A DNA stretch of 64,000 nucleotides from Aeromicrobium sp. Leaf245. GTDB lineage: Bacteria > Actinomycetota > Actinomycetes > Propionibacteriales > Nocardioidaceae. Below the pieces are notes generated by a model. That model saw only the letters and a program-made list of their open reading frames with translations. It was not told the origin of the DNA and did no database searches. Made by a program: the position numbers and the translations under genes. Location: positions 186,001-250,000 of the forward strand of contig NZ_OW824151.1 in NCBI RefSeq assembly GCF_942548115.1, read 5' to 3'. Shown here piece after piece: positions 34,371-44,146 of the stretch (position 1 is its first letter; each line of letters begins with the position of its first letter).

Positions 34371-35081
34371 CTACATGGCGAGGTCCCTGACCAGCGCGCC
34401 GCGCGCGCCGGGATCTGGAGGCACCGGTTCGAACCAGACGGCGACGTCCACGTCGTCGCGCCACCGCGCGAGCCAGCGTCGGGCGCGGCCCACCGAGGCG
34501 GCGAGTCCGGCGACGCCGCCGTCGTCGACCACGGCGCCCAGGCGATGGGTGCCGAGCCGCGACCACACGGTGCACGGCGCGATGCCGTCGTCGAGGACGG
34601 TCCGGACCAGCGCGAGGCTCAGCTCGGACTCCAGGTCGCGCAGTGGTCCGCGCGCACCCTGGGCCGGCTCGTCGAGGAGCACCTCGGCCACGAGGACCCG
34701 GCGCACCTGCAGCTCGCTCCCGCCGTCCAGCTGATGACGGAGCTGGTCGGCGCCCGGCAGACCGGTCAGGGTGTCGTCGACGCCGCGGCCCTGGCGCACC
34801 CGCTCGTCGGTCCAAGCCGTCAGGGCGGCGCAGGCCACCTGAGGAGAGGCCGGGCCGTGCCCCGCCTCCACCAGCGTCTCGTCGACGGAGGCGAGCAGCA
34901 CGTGCAGGTCCGAGCCGTGACGCGCCTGCAGCTGGCCGAGGCGTCCGGCCAGCAACGGCTGCCAGTGCCCGTCCGGGGAGCACCGCGCCAGCAGGCCGCG
35001 CACGTGCTGCACGTCCGCCTCGCTGCTGTCGTCCGTCTCGGTGTCCGTCGAACGGACGGGTCGGATCCTCACGCGGACCAT
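34371..35081 (-). CDS. Degenerate GGDEF-like domain protein
   Basis: The 236-residue soluble protein contains VDDTLTGLPGADQLRHQL (about 101-118), which strongly resembles the start of a diguanylate cyclase domain (DxLTGLPNRxxL). The later GGDEF active-site loop is not recognisable; the corresponding strand reads SRLGTHRLGAVVDDGGVAGL, so catalysis is unlikely. The N-terminal 95 residues are helical with no known domain. ATG 35081 is preferred with AGGA/GAGGAG upstream; ATG at 35144 is possible. It is divergent from the ECF sigma-factor gene, so a role in signalling to that sigma factor is possible but unproven. Confidence 0.6.
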   Translation of the reverse strand: MVRVRIRPVRSTDTETDDSSEADVQHVRGLLARCSPDGHWQPLLAGRLGQLQARHGSDLHVLLASVDETLVEAGHGPASPQVACAALTAWTDERVRQGRGVDDTLTGLPGADQLRHQLDGGSELQVRRVLVAEVLLDEPAQGARGPLRDLESELSLALVRTVLDDGIAPCTVWSRLGTHRLGAVVDDGGVAGLAASVGRARRWLARWRDDVDVAVWFEPVPPDPGARGALVRDLAM

Positions 35082-35160
35082 CTCCTCGTTCCTGGCGGCG
35101 GCGCCGTGGTGCGTCGCACGAAGTAGGAGTGGGAACCGGCACACCGGTCACGCACGACCG

Positions 35161-35208
35161 CGAGAAAAGTTCTCGGCCGAAGGTGCGTGACGAACAGGGC
35201 ACTACCGT
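35161..35208 (+). promoter_or_regulatory. Inverted repeat and -10 upstream of the sigma-factor gene
   Basis: CGAGAA-N3-TTCTCG (35161-35175) lies about 30 bases before a TACCGT hexamer (35203-35208). The predicted leader to ATG 35241 is about 26 bases. It could be an operator for either divergent gene. No canonical ECF GGAAC/CGTC promoter was found at proper spacing. Confidence 0.35.
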
Positions 35209-35240
35209 CTCCTGGAAGAAGACCCATCTTCACCGGCTGA

Positions 35241-36797
35241 ATGCGAACGATGACCGACCTCTTCCTCGACCCGAGCGACGCCGAGCTGCTGCAGCGCTAC
35301 CGCGACGGTGACGACGACGCCGCAGGGCTGCTGTTCGAGCGGCACCACCCCGCTGCGGTGCGCCTCGCGGGTGCGCTGGCGGGCGCGCCGGCCGCCGAGG
35401 ACCTGGCGTCGGACGCGTTCGTGGCGGTGCTGCGCGCCGTGCGCAACGGCGCGGGCCCGCAGTTCGCCTTCCGCCCCTACCTGCTCACGTCGGTGCGCAA
35501 CGGCTTCTACGCGGCGTCGAGGGCCGCGTCGCGCCAGGATCTCTACGACGACCTCGAGGCCTCTCCCGACGCGCCGACGGTGGCCGACGGCACGGCCCTG
35601 CGCGAGGAGTCGAGCCTTCTGGCGCAGGCCTTCGCCACGCTTCCGGAACGCTGGCAGGCAGTGCTGTGGCACACGACGATCCACGACGAGTCCCCCGAGC
35701 AGGTGGCCCGGGTGCTGGGCATCAAGCCGAACGCGGTGTCGTCGCTCGCCCTGCGGGCTCGCGAGGGTCTGCGCAACGCGTACCTCACGGCCCACCTGGG
35801 CCAGACGGACGATCCCGAGTGCCGCGAGGTGCGCGAGCTGCTGCCCGCCTACGACCGGGGTCGGCTGCGGCCGCGTGCCCGCGCCAGAGTGGAGGCGCAC
35901 CTCGACGTGTGCGACGACTGCCGTGAGGCGGCGGCCCTGGTCGGCGGCATCACGGCCGACCTCGGCCTCCTGCTGCTGCCGGCTCTCCTCGGCGCTCCGG
36001 GGGTCGCGGCATTCGGGGACACGAGGGTCCTCGTCGTGGACGGAGGCGGGACGCGAGGCTCCCAGGGCTCGGGCACACCCGGCGCGGGCTCCGCCGCCCT
36101 GGGGGTCGCCGGGACCGCCGGGGCGATCGCCGTCGGGGTCGCTGCCGTGGCGGTGCTCGTGACCGTCGCAGCCGTGGGGGTGTCCCGGCTGGGCCCCTCC
36201 GACGACGCCACCCCGCCGAGCGCGGCCGCCACCGGCGCCCCCGGTACTGGCTCGCCCCCTCGCGCCGACGACCGCGACGATCCGGCCCCGGAGCCCTGGA
36301 GGGCTCCCGTCGTGGCACCGCTCACCACCGTCGTCCCCGTCCTCGCTGCCGCGCTCTCCGTGCCCGTCGTGGTCCCGCCGGCTGGACCGAGCGTGCCGGA
36401 GCCCACGGCGACGACGTCACCTGGACCCACGCCATCGGTCCCCACGACGCCCCCGACGACGACACCACCGGTGGAGGTGGGCGAGGACCTGGCCGTCTCG
36501 GTGCTCGAGGCCGTTCCCGGCGACGTCTACGAGGTGACGCTGGCCGTGGCGTCGCCGACGCTCACCCCGCGGCTGCAGGTCGAGCTGCCTTCCGGCACCG
36601 AGGTGTCGTTGTGGGGCGGCGAGGGCTGGACGTGCACCGGCATCGGGACGGGCGGATCGTGCCAGGCGTCGGGCCCGAACCCGCAGCCGATCCGGTTCTG
36701 GTGGAGCCCGGGCGAACCGGTGGGCTTCTCGGCGACGGTCAGCGCGCCCGACAACGTCGACCCGAACCCGGCGAACGACTCGGTCTCCCTCGGCTGA
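35241..36797 (+). CDS. ECF sigma factor fused to a zinc-finger, transmembrane and exported domain
   Basis: This 518-residue protein begins as a sigma-70 group 4 factor. Region 2 is at about 14-90 (AELLQRYRDGDDDAAGLLFERHH) and region 4 at about 128-182 (LPERWQAVLWHTTIHDESPEQVARVLGI). It continues into an anti-sigma-type zinc motif H220-x3-C224-x2-C227 (EAHLDVCDDCREA), hydrophobic segments at about 238-255 and 287-313, a Pro/Thr-rich linker (about 320-425) and an exported beta-rich C-terminal domain with two cysteines (WTCTGIGTGGSC). Such sigma/anti-sigma fusions are known among extended ECF groups such as ECF52 and ECF53. The sigma domain would be membrane-tethered and controlled in cis. ATG 35241 or 35250 are both possible starts. 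Confidence 0.85.
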   Translation: MRTMTDLFLDPSDAELLQRYRDGDDDAAGLLFERHHPAAVRLAGALAGAPAAEDLASDAFVAVLRAVRNGAGPQFAFRPYLLTSVRNGFYAASRAASRQDLYDDLEASPDAPTVADGTALREESSLLAQAFATLPERWQAVLWHTTIHDESPEQVARVLGIKPNAVSSLALRAREGLRNAYLTAHLGQTDDPECREVRELLPAYDRGRLRPRARARVEAHLDVCDDCREAAALVGGITADLGLLLLPALLGAPGVAAFGDTRVLVVDGGGTRGSQGSGTPGAGSAALGVAGTAGAIAVGVAAVAVLVTVAAVGVSRLGPSDDATPPSAAATGAPGTGSPPRADDRDDPAPEPWRAPVVAPLTTVVPVLAAALSVPVVVPPAGPSVPEPTATTSPGPTPSVPTTPPTTTPPVEVGEDLAVSVLEAVPGDVYEVTLAVASPTLTPRLQVELPSGTEVSLWGGEGWTCTGIGTGGSCQASGPNPQPIRFWWSPGEPVGFSATVSAPDNVDPNPANDSVSLG

Positions 36798-36843
36798 GAG
36801 TCCTCACCGCCGGCCACGGGCGACGGGCCCGCCGGGCACGAGA

Positions 36844-36881
36844 AAGCCCCGCTGACCTCGGGGGGTGAGTCAGCGGGGCTT
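36844..36881 (+). terminator. Intrinsic terminator
   Basis: AAGCCCCGCTGAC (36844-36856) pairs perfectly with 36869-36881, loop 12, ending in TT. It lies 46 bases after the sigma-fusion stop. The 128 bases from here to the rmlB stop contain nothing I can identify. Confidence 0.8.
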
Positions 36882-37009
36882 CATCAGGAACATTACTCGC
36901 CCGTTCAAGCGGTTGTCATCGAATGTTCCACACCTGGAGGAAGGTCTAAAACGCCGGACCCCTCAGGCGGGCCCGTACGTGGGCCTCGGGCGGCGGCTCG
37001 ACGTGAGCC

Positions 37010-38966
<1,957 letters not shown>

Positions 38967-38982
38967 GGCCCACGAGGGTCTC

Positions 38983-39450
38983 TCAGGTGAGGTCCTCGTA
39001 GTGGCTCAGCAGCCGGCTCATCGTCGAGAGCGCCTCCTGCATCTCGGCGATGTGGGCCGGGTCCAGCGCCCGCAGCATCTCCTTGATGCCCGTGCTCGAC
39101 ACGCCCGCCGTGCGGGGCAGGTACTGCACCTCGCAGTACTCGGTGAGGTGGTCGAACTTGCCGGTCCAGTCGTCACCCATCACGAACAGGTCGACGTCGT
39201 GCTCCTGGACGTCGAGGACCTTCTGCTCCCACGACTGCTCCGGCACCACCAGGTCCACGCCCTTGATGCTGCCGACGATGCGCGCGCGGTCCTCGTAGGA
39301 GACCACCGACGACTTGCCCTTGCCGGCGTTGAACTCGTCGGTCGAGACCCCGATGACCAGCCGGTCGCCGAGCGCCGCCAGACGTTCGATCAGGTTCAGG
39401 TGGCCGATGTGGAAGAGGTCGAACGTTCCGTAGGTGAGCACCGTGGTCAT
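38983..39450 (-). CDS. tagD: Glycerol-3-phosphate cytidylyltransferase (TagD-like)
   Basis: The 155-residue enzyme carries the cytidylyltransferase motifs GTFDLFHIGHLNLIERL (HxGH) and RTAGVSSTGIKEML (the RTxGxSTT-type motif). It makes CDP-glycerol from CTP and glycerol 3-phosphate. CDP-glycerol is used by the TagF-like gene that lies divergently 41 bases away. ATG 39450 fits the family start (MTTVLTYGTFDL) and a TACCCT hexamer 13 nt upstream. It is convergent with rmlA, 16 bases apart. Confidence 0.92.
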   Translation of the reverse strand: MTTVLTYGTFDLFHIGHLNLIERLAALGDRLVIGVSTDEFNAGKGKSSVVSYEDRARIVGSIKGVDLVVPEQSWEQKVLDVQEHDVDLFVMGDDWTGKFDHLTEYCEVQYLPRTAGVSSTGIKEMLRALDPAHIAEMQEALSTMSRLLSHYEDLT

Positions 39451-39457
39451 GGGCGCC

Positions 39458-39485
39458 AGGGTAGCCGTGAGCCCACCTCTACTCT
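39458..39485. promoter_or_regulatory. Overlapping divergent leaderless promoters of tagD and the TagF-like gene
   Basis: TACCCT on the minus strand (39458-39463) lies 13 nt before the tagD ATG, and TACTCT on the plus strand (39480-39485) lies 12 nt before ATG 39492. The whole gap is 41 bases, so each -35 region falls over the other promoter and the two RNA polymerases should exclude each other. Confidence 0.5.
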
Positions 39486-39491
39486 GGAGCC

Positions 39492-40904
39492 ATGCTGACG
39501 GTGCTCGCGTGGATCGTGGTGGCCGCCGGGCTCGCGACCGGGCTCGCGGCGGTGCGCGACGTCCGCCAGAGGCCGGCACCGACCGCCCACGGCTTCCCCG
39601 GGCAGCCCGACCACCCGAAATCCCGCCCGTTCCGACTGCGGGTCTGGGTCGTCGCGGCCGGCGTGCTCGTGGCCGGCACCGCCGTGGCCACGATCGTCGC
39701 CCTGGTCACCTCGCAGGACCTCGTCGCGCTGCTGGTGGCCGTGGTGCTCGCCCTCGGTCCCGCCGCCGTGGCGTGGCGCCTGCACGCCTGGGCCACCGCG
39801 TCGCGCGGTGTGCGGCAGGCCATCGTCGCCCACGCACCCCGGGTCGCCGTCCCCTATGCCGGCAAGGTCGGCGTGCACGTCGGCATGTGGTCGCCCTGGA
39901 TCGAGCAGGCCGGCGTGCCGTGGTGCATCGTGGCGGCCGACCGCACCATCTACGCCGAGCTGGTGCGCCTGCACCCGCACGACCCGGTGATCCTCACGCA
40001 CCTGCCCGCCTCCGTGCGCGGCGCGCTCTACCCGCACGGGGCCAAGAAGAACGCGGTGTTCCTGGCCCACGACGAGGTCACGCACGTGTTCCTGGGCCAC
40101 GGCGACAGCGACAAGCCGCTCAGCGCGTCCGAGCGGGTCCTCTCCTACGACGTCGTCGCCGTCGCCGGGCAGGCCGCCATCGACCGCTTCGCCCAGGCTG
40201 GCCTGCGGGTCCCGGCCGCGAAGCTGCGGGTCGTCGGGCGGCCGCAGACCGAGGGCATCGAGCCGGTGGCCGGTCCGCTCCCCGACTCGCCGACCGTGCT
40301 CTACGCCCCCACGTGGCGCCACGCCGACGACGCCCTCAACGTCTCGTCCCTCGCGGTCGCCGAGGACGTCGTCGCCGCACTCCTGGCCCGCGGCTGCACC
40401 GTGGTGTTCCGACGCCACTTCGCCGGGCGCAACCACCTCGAGGCCGAGGCGATGATCGCCCACGTCGACCGGATGCTCGCCGACGACGCGAAGGCCACCG
40501 GGCGGGCCCACGTGCTCAGCGAGACCGCCATGGACGTCCCGCTCGTCGAGGCCTTCAACGGGTGCGACGCGATGGTCTCCGACATCTCCGGCATCGTCGT
40601 CGACTTCATGGCCAGCGAGAAGCCTTTCGCCATGTACGCCGCGCAGTTCGGCGGACCGGACGCCGCCGAGGCGTTCCGCGCCGCGCACCCCACCGCCGTC
40701 TCGGCGTACGTGATCGACCGCGACCTCGTGCAGCTCGACGCCGCTCTCGACGCGATGCTCGGGACCGACCCGCTCGCCGCCATCCGGCCCGAGCGGGCTG
40801 ACCACTACCTGGGCGGGCCGGAACGCTCCGACCCGGCGGCCCGGTTCGTCGCGCTGGTGCGCGAGCTCGCCGACGGCGGTCAGGTGTCCGCCGGCTCCTC
40901 GTAG
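39492..40904 (+). CDS. CDP-glycerol glycerophosphotransferase (TagF-like)
   Basis: The 470-residue protein has N-terminal membrane segments (about 1-22 and 51-95) and then a CDP-glycerol:poly(glycerophosphate) transferase domain. Visible blocks are VLYAPTWRHADDALN, VVFRRHFAGRNHLEAEAM and DAMVSDISGIVVDFMASEKPFAMY, the TagB/TagF family signature with its RPHP-like and SDxSS-like elements. It would build or prime a glycerol-phosphate wall or lipid-linked polymer at the membrane. The nearby tagD supplies CDP-glycerol. Initiator versus polymerase role cannot be told. ATG 39492 is supported by a leaderless promoter. Confidence 0.88.
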   Translation: MLTVLAWIVVAAGLATGLAAVRDVRQRPAPTAHGFPGQPDHPKSRPFRLRVWVVAAGVLVAGTAVATIVALVTSQDLVALLVAVVLALGPAAVAWRLHAWATASRGVRQAIVAHAPRVAVPYAGKVGVHVGMWSPWIEQAGVPWCIVAADRTIYAELVRLHPHDPVILTHLPASVRGALYPHGAKKNAVFLAHDEVTHVFLGHGDSDKPLSASERVLSYDVVAVAGQAAIDRFAQAGLRVPAAKLRVVGRPQTEGIEPVAGPLPDSPTVLYAPTWRHADDALNVSSLAVAEDVVAALLARGCTVVFRRHFAGRNHLEAEAMIAHVDRMLADDAKATGRAHVLSETAMDVPLVEAFNGCDAMVSDISGIVVDFMASEKPFAMYAAQFGGPDAAEAFRAAHPTAVSAYVIDRDLVQLDAALDAMLGTDPLAAIRPERADHYLGGPERSDPAARFVALVRELADGGQVSAGSS

Positions 40905-41176
40905 TCGCCGATCCACCAGTCGGCCAGCTCTCGCATCACGGTGCTGACCTGCACGTGCTGAGGGTGGACGCGGAACGCCTCGAAGGCCTCGCGGCCCTCG
41001 AACAGGCCGTTCTCGACGAGGATGCGTCCCTTGCGGCGGTCGTCGGACAGCCGCACCGTCCACTCCAGCACCCCGGGGAGCGTCCCGAGCGACGCCAGCT
41101 GCTCGAGCGCGTTCTCCACGTCGGCGTCGGGAACCGCGTCGTGCACGCGGAACAGCACCAGGTGGCGCAGGGCCAT
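40880..41176 (-). CDS. Dabb-family (stress-responsive alpha/beta barrel) protein
   Basis: The 98-residue protein starts MALRHLVLFRVHDAVPDADVENALEQLASL and contains GREAFEAFRVHPQHVQV, the Dabb fold pattern, where members form dimeric barrels and mostly lack assigned function. The ATG shares its A with the stop of the upstream MBL gene (TGATG), so translation is coupled. The 3' end overlaps the convergent TagF-like gene by 25 bases. Confidence 0.82.
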   Translation of the reverse strand: MALRHLVLFRVHDAVPDADVENALEQLASLGTLPGVLEWTVRLSDDRRKGRILVENGLFEGREAFEAFRVHPQHVQVSTVMRELADWWIGDYEEPADT

Positions 41177-41961
41177 CAGTCCACCAGCTCGTCGGTGATG
41201 CGCGGGTCGTGCGCCGGGACCACCAGGACGTCGGGGAGCGAGGCCAGACGTCGAAGCTCGCGGTGGTTGGCTCGGATGCGCGAGCGGTCGCGGCCCACGA
41301 CCATCTCGAAGCCGCGGGCGGCCCGCACCGGGGCGAGGCGTCGGCCCGAGGGCGCCGCGTCGGCCACGTGGCTCCCGTCGAAGACCGCGTCGCCCGCATG
41401 CAGCACCACGCCGTCGGCGGTCTCGACGGCCACCACGGCATGGCCGCGCGAGTGACCGGGCATGGGCACGAGCACGATGCCGGGCAGCACCTCGTGGCCG
41501 GTGAGCCCGTAGCGCCACTCGTCGCCGGGACCGGCGTGCAGGGCGAAGTCGGGCCCGTGCGCGAACTGCGCCGGCCGGTAGCGACGCTTGTCGAGGGCGT
41601 CGGGGTCGGTGATCGCGGCCGCGTGCTCGTCGGCCGTGGTGTGCACGGTGGCGTGGGGGAAGTCCGACAGCCCTCCGGCGTGGTCGAGGTCGAGGTGGGT
41701 GAGCACCACGTGCGTGACGTCGGTGGCGTCGTGGCCACGCTCCTGCAGCTGGCGCAGCAGGGTGTGGCGGTCGTCGAGGTCGGGGCGCAGCAGGCCGCGG
41801 ATCGGTCCGATGCGGCGGCCGGGGTCGGTCACGTCGGCCGTGCCGAAGCCGGTGTCGACGAGCACGAGGCCGTCGTCGGTGTGGCAGAGGAACACGTGCG
41901 CCGGCATGCCGGGCATGGTCAGGGGGTTCATGACGGCGGCCCGCAGGTGCTCGATGCGCAT
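41176..41961 (-). CDS. Metallo-beta-lactamase-fold hydrolase
   Basis: The 261-residue enzyme has the metal-binding motif LTHLDLDHAGGLSDF (HxDxDH variant of HxHxDH), then a Pro-Gly-His element MPGHSRGHAVV and LHAGDAVFDGSH. This is the N-acyl-homoserine lactonase/quinol-type branch of MBL hydrolases; the first His-x-Leu-Asp form is seen in several actinobacterial members. The substrate is unknown. ATG 41961 (MRIEHLRAAV) is used; ATG 41970 three codons upstream is possible. It is coupled to the Dabb gene. Confidence 0.82.
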   Translation of the reverse strand: MRIEHLRAAVMNPLTMPGMPAHVFLCHTDDGLVLVDTGFGTADVTDPGRRIGPIRGLLRPDLDDRHTLLRQLQERGHDATDVTHVVLTHLDLDHAGGLSDFPHATVHTTADEHAAAITDPDALDKRRYRPAQFAHGPDFALHAGPGDEWRYGLTGHEVLPGIVLVPMPGHSRGHAVVAVETADGVVLHAGDAVFDGSHVADAAPSGRRLAPVRAARGFEMVVGRDRSRIRANHRELRRLASLPDVLVVPAHDPRITDELVD

Positions 41962-42038
41962 GGGCCACATCGTGGCACGGGTGCCCGCGGTGCTGGTGGC
42001 GTTCGTCACCGACGACCGCACGCGTGCGTCCACCTGCC

Positions 42039-42044
42039 TACGCT
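42039..42044 (+). promoter_or_regulatory. -10 hexamer, leaderless promoter of the VanZ-like gene
   Basis: TACGCT starts 12 nt before ATG 42051; no Shine-Dalgarno is present. Confidence 0.5.
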
Positions 42045-42050
42045 CGACGG

Positions 42051-42485
42051 ATGCGCCGCTCCCCCACCCACGTCGCGCTGGCGGTCGCCTACCTGACGGC
42101 CCTGGCATTCATCGCGTTCTGGCCGTCCCCGGTCGACCAGGGCGTCGACGTGCTCAACTCGTGGCCCGTGCGTCTGCTCGAGTCCGCGTTCGGCCTCTCC
42201 CGCCCCGAGGGCTACGACGTCGTCCAGGTCGCGGCCAACGTCGTGCTGTTCGTGCCGCTGGGCTGGCTGGCGGTGGCGCTCACGCGGGCCCGCTGGTGGC
42301 AGGTGGCGCTTCTCGGCTTCCTGCTGTCGTCGGGCATCGAGGTGGGGCAGGCGCTGCTGCGCCCCGACCGCTTCGCAACGGTGTCCGACGTCGTGGCGAA
42401 CACGGTGGGCGCGACCTTGGGCGCCGGGGCGGCCGCGCTGCTGCTGCACCGCCACGAGCGGGCGTCGGTCGGTTCCCACGGCTGA
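42051..42485 (+). CDS. VanZ-like membrane protein
   Basis: The 144-residue protein has four membrane spans. The VanZ pattern is clear: an N-terminal span (AVAYLTALAFIAFWPS), the NVVLFVPLGWL motif, SSGIEVGQALL and RFATVSDVVANTVGATLGA. VanZ in enterococci gives low-level teicoplanin resistance; the chromosomal homologues in actinobacteria have no defined role. ATG 42051 is fixed by the leaderless promoter; the ATG at 42024 lies inside the promoter. Confidence 0.82.
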   Translation: MRRSPTHVALAVAYLTALAFIAFWPSPVDQGVDVLNSWPVRLLESAFGLSRPEGYDVVQVAANVVLFVPLGWLAVALTRARWWQVALLGFLLSSGIEVGQALLRPDRFATVSDVVANTVGATLGAGAAALLLHRHERASVGSHG

Positions 42486-42555
42486 TCGGACGCCGATTGG
42501 TGGCGCGGGCACACGGCTGGCTATCCTGTACCGGTTGCCGCTTCGGCGGCGGCAT

Positions 42556-42642
42556 GGAGGTGTCGCATAGTGGCCTAGTGCGCCCGCCTGCTAAGCGGGT
42601 TGAGGTTCAAACCTCTCGCGAGTTCAAATCTCGCCACCTCCG
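42556..42642 (+). tRNA. tRNA-Ser (GCT)
   Basis: The 87-nt class II tRNA has acceptor arm GGAGGTG/CACCTCC with discriminator G. The anticodon stem-loop is CCCGC-CTGCTAA-GCGGG with anticodon GCT, the long variable arm TTGAGGTTCAAACCTC, and the T loop GTTCAAATC. CCA is not encoded. It reads AGC and AGU. Confidence 0.95.
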
Positions 42643-42644
42643 CA

Positions 42645-42689
42645 GACGACGAAAGCCCCCAGCGCTCTTTGCTGGGGGCTTTCGTCGTC
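42645..42689 (+). terminator. Strong terminator of tRNA-Ser
   Basis: A 19-base perfect stem (GACGACGAAAGCCCCCAGC, 42645-42663, with 42671-42689) closes a 7-base loop, starting 3 bases after the tRNA. It is the longest perfect hairpin in the window. Confidence 0.85.
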
Positions 42690-43018
42690 TCCAGAAGGAT
42701 GCCGAGATTTGGGAGGAGCGAGCGCCAGCGAGCGACGGCTCTCGCCACCTCCGCCACCTCCGCCGCGAGCGCAGCGAGCGCGTGCAAGGCGCGCCGAGCG
42801 CCTGCGCCCGCGAGGCGCGAGCGAGCGCCCCGAGTGCGCCGGCCCGAAGTGCGCAGCGAGGACACCGAGACCACCCAGCGGTAGCCCACCCGCGCTTCCA
42901 CCACCCCCGGAGGTGGCTGCACCGCAGACTCGGGCCGCGACTCCGCGACTCACCGACCGCCACACGTCCGATTCCGCGAGCCACCTACCTCTCACGGCCT
43001 CGTCGGACGTCTGAAGGG
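42690..43018. repeat. Gene-free low-complexity stretch with a copy of the tRNA 3' end
   Basis: The 329 bases between the tRNA terminator and the desaturase gene hold GC-rich GCGAGCG/CGCCAGCGAG reiterations and no credible gene. TCTCGCCACCTCCGC of the tRNA 3' end (42629-42643) recurs at 42740-42754, where it runs into two further CCACCTCCGC repeats. It may be a decayed attachment site or slipped duplication. Confidence 0.5.
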
Positions 43019-44146
43019 TCAGTTCCGCAGCTGGGCGGCGAGGGGGCAGTCGAACGGGTCGCGGGCGCGCAGGCCGACGTTGTTCAGGTAGCCGATGACG
43101 AGGGCGTAGGAGTGCAGGAGGCCGACCTCCATGTAGTCGACGCCGACCTTCTCGCAGTGAGCACGTACCAGGGGGCGCGCCTTCTTGAGGTTGCCGCGCG
43201 GCATGTGCGGGAAGAGGTGGTGCTCGATCTGGTAGTTCAGGCCGCCCATGAAGAAGTCCACGAACCAGTTGCCGCGGATGTTGCGCGAGACCATCACCTG
43301 ACGTCGCAGGAAGTCGAGCTTCATCTCCGGCGGCACGATCGGCATGCCCTTGTGGGCGGGCGCGAACGCCGCACCCAGGCACACGCCGAACACGGCGAGC
43401 TGGACCGCCAGGAACGCCACGGCCATCGGCCACGGCAGGAAGACGAAGACCACCGTGACGAACGCAGCGAGCCGCACGGACACGAGCCCCAGCTCCAGGC
43501 GCCGCCACGGCGTCGTGGTCGAGCGGTCGAGGCCGACCAGCACGCTCTGCACGTGCAGGTTGATCCCCTCGAGCGTCAGCAGCGGGAAGAAGAACCAGCC
43601 CTGGTGCCGGGCGAACCAGCCCTTGAAGCCGGACCGCTCCGCCACGATCCCCGGCGTGAACGCGATCGCCCCTGGGCCGATGTCGGGGTCGATCCCCTCC
43701 TGGTTCGGCGCGAGGTGGTGCTTGTTGTGCTTGCCGCGCCACCACGTGTAGCTCAGGCCCGCGAAGGCGCCGGCCAGGATGCGCGACGTCCACGCGTTCC
43801 AGGTCCTCGAGGAGAACATCTGGCGGTGCGCCGCGTCGTGGCCGAGGAAGCCGAACTGCGCCACCAGCACCCCGAGCGCGGCGGCCAGCAGCAGCTGCCA
43901 CCACGAGTCGCCCAGCAGGAAGAAGCCCACCCAGATCGCGACGAAGGACCCGACCGCGACGGTGATCTGGGCCCAGTAGTAGAGGTGTCGCCGCTCCAGG
44001 AGGCCAGACTCGCGCATCGCCGCCGCGAGCTCGGTGTACTGGCTCACGTAGCGGGCCTCGCCGGACGACGCACCGGGCGGCGTCGCTGCCGGTGCGGGCG
44101 GTCGGGGTGTCGCGGTCCGCTCGTGGATCTGTTCGGTGTCGGTCAT
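43019..44146 (-). CDS. Membrane fatty acid desaturase
   Basis: The 375-residue membrane enzyme has all three histidine boxes of the acyl-lipid/acyl-CoA desaturase family: GHDAAHRQM (HxxxH), RGKHNKHHL (HxxHH) and the last box QIEHHLFPHMP, whose leading Gln/His is typical of front-end and linoleoyl-type desaturases. Four to six membrane spans surround them. It inserts a double bond with O2 and reduced electron carrier; no ferredoxin gene is nearby. ATG 44146 has AGGAAC upstream and overlaps the stop of the preceding glycosyltransferase (ATGA), a coupling that suggests action on the same lipid. Confidence 0.9.
   Translation of the reverse strand: MTDTEQIHERTATPRPPAPAATPPGASSGEARYVSQYTELAAAMRESGLLERRHLYYWAQITVAVGSFVAIWVGFFLLGDSWWQLLLAAALGVLVAQFGFLGHDAAHRQMFSSRTWNAWTSRILAGAFAGLSYTWWRGKHNKHHLAPNQEGIDPDIGPGAIAFTPGIVAERSGFKGWFARHQGWFFFPLLTLEGINLHVQSVLVGLDRSTTTPWRRLELGLVSVRLAAFVTVVFVFLPWPMAVAFLAVQLAVFGVCLGAAFAPAHKGMPIVPPEMKLDFLRRQVMVSRNIRGNWFVDFFMGGLNYQIEHHLFPHMPRGNLKKARPLVRAHCEKVGVDYMEVGLLHSYALVIGYLNNVGLRARDPFDCPLAAQLRN

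Noticed and set aside
41176..41961. MBL hydrolase as a quorum-quenching lactonase
   Set aside because: The motif reads HLDLDH rather than HxHxDH and no quorum genes are nearby, so a specific lactonase call is not supported.
42690..43018. Small genes in the GC-rich stretch after tRNA-Ser(GCT)
   Set aside because: Every frame gives only Arg/Ala/Ser-rich reiterations produced by the DNA repeat, with no start signal.
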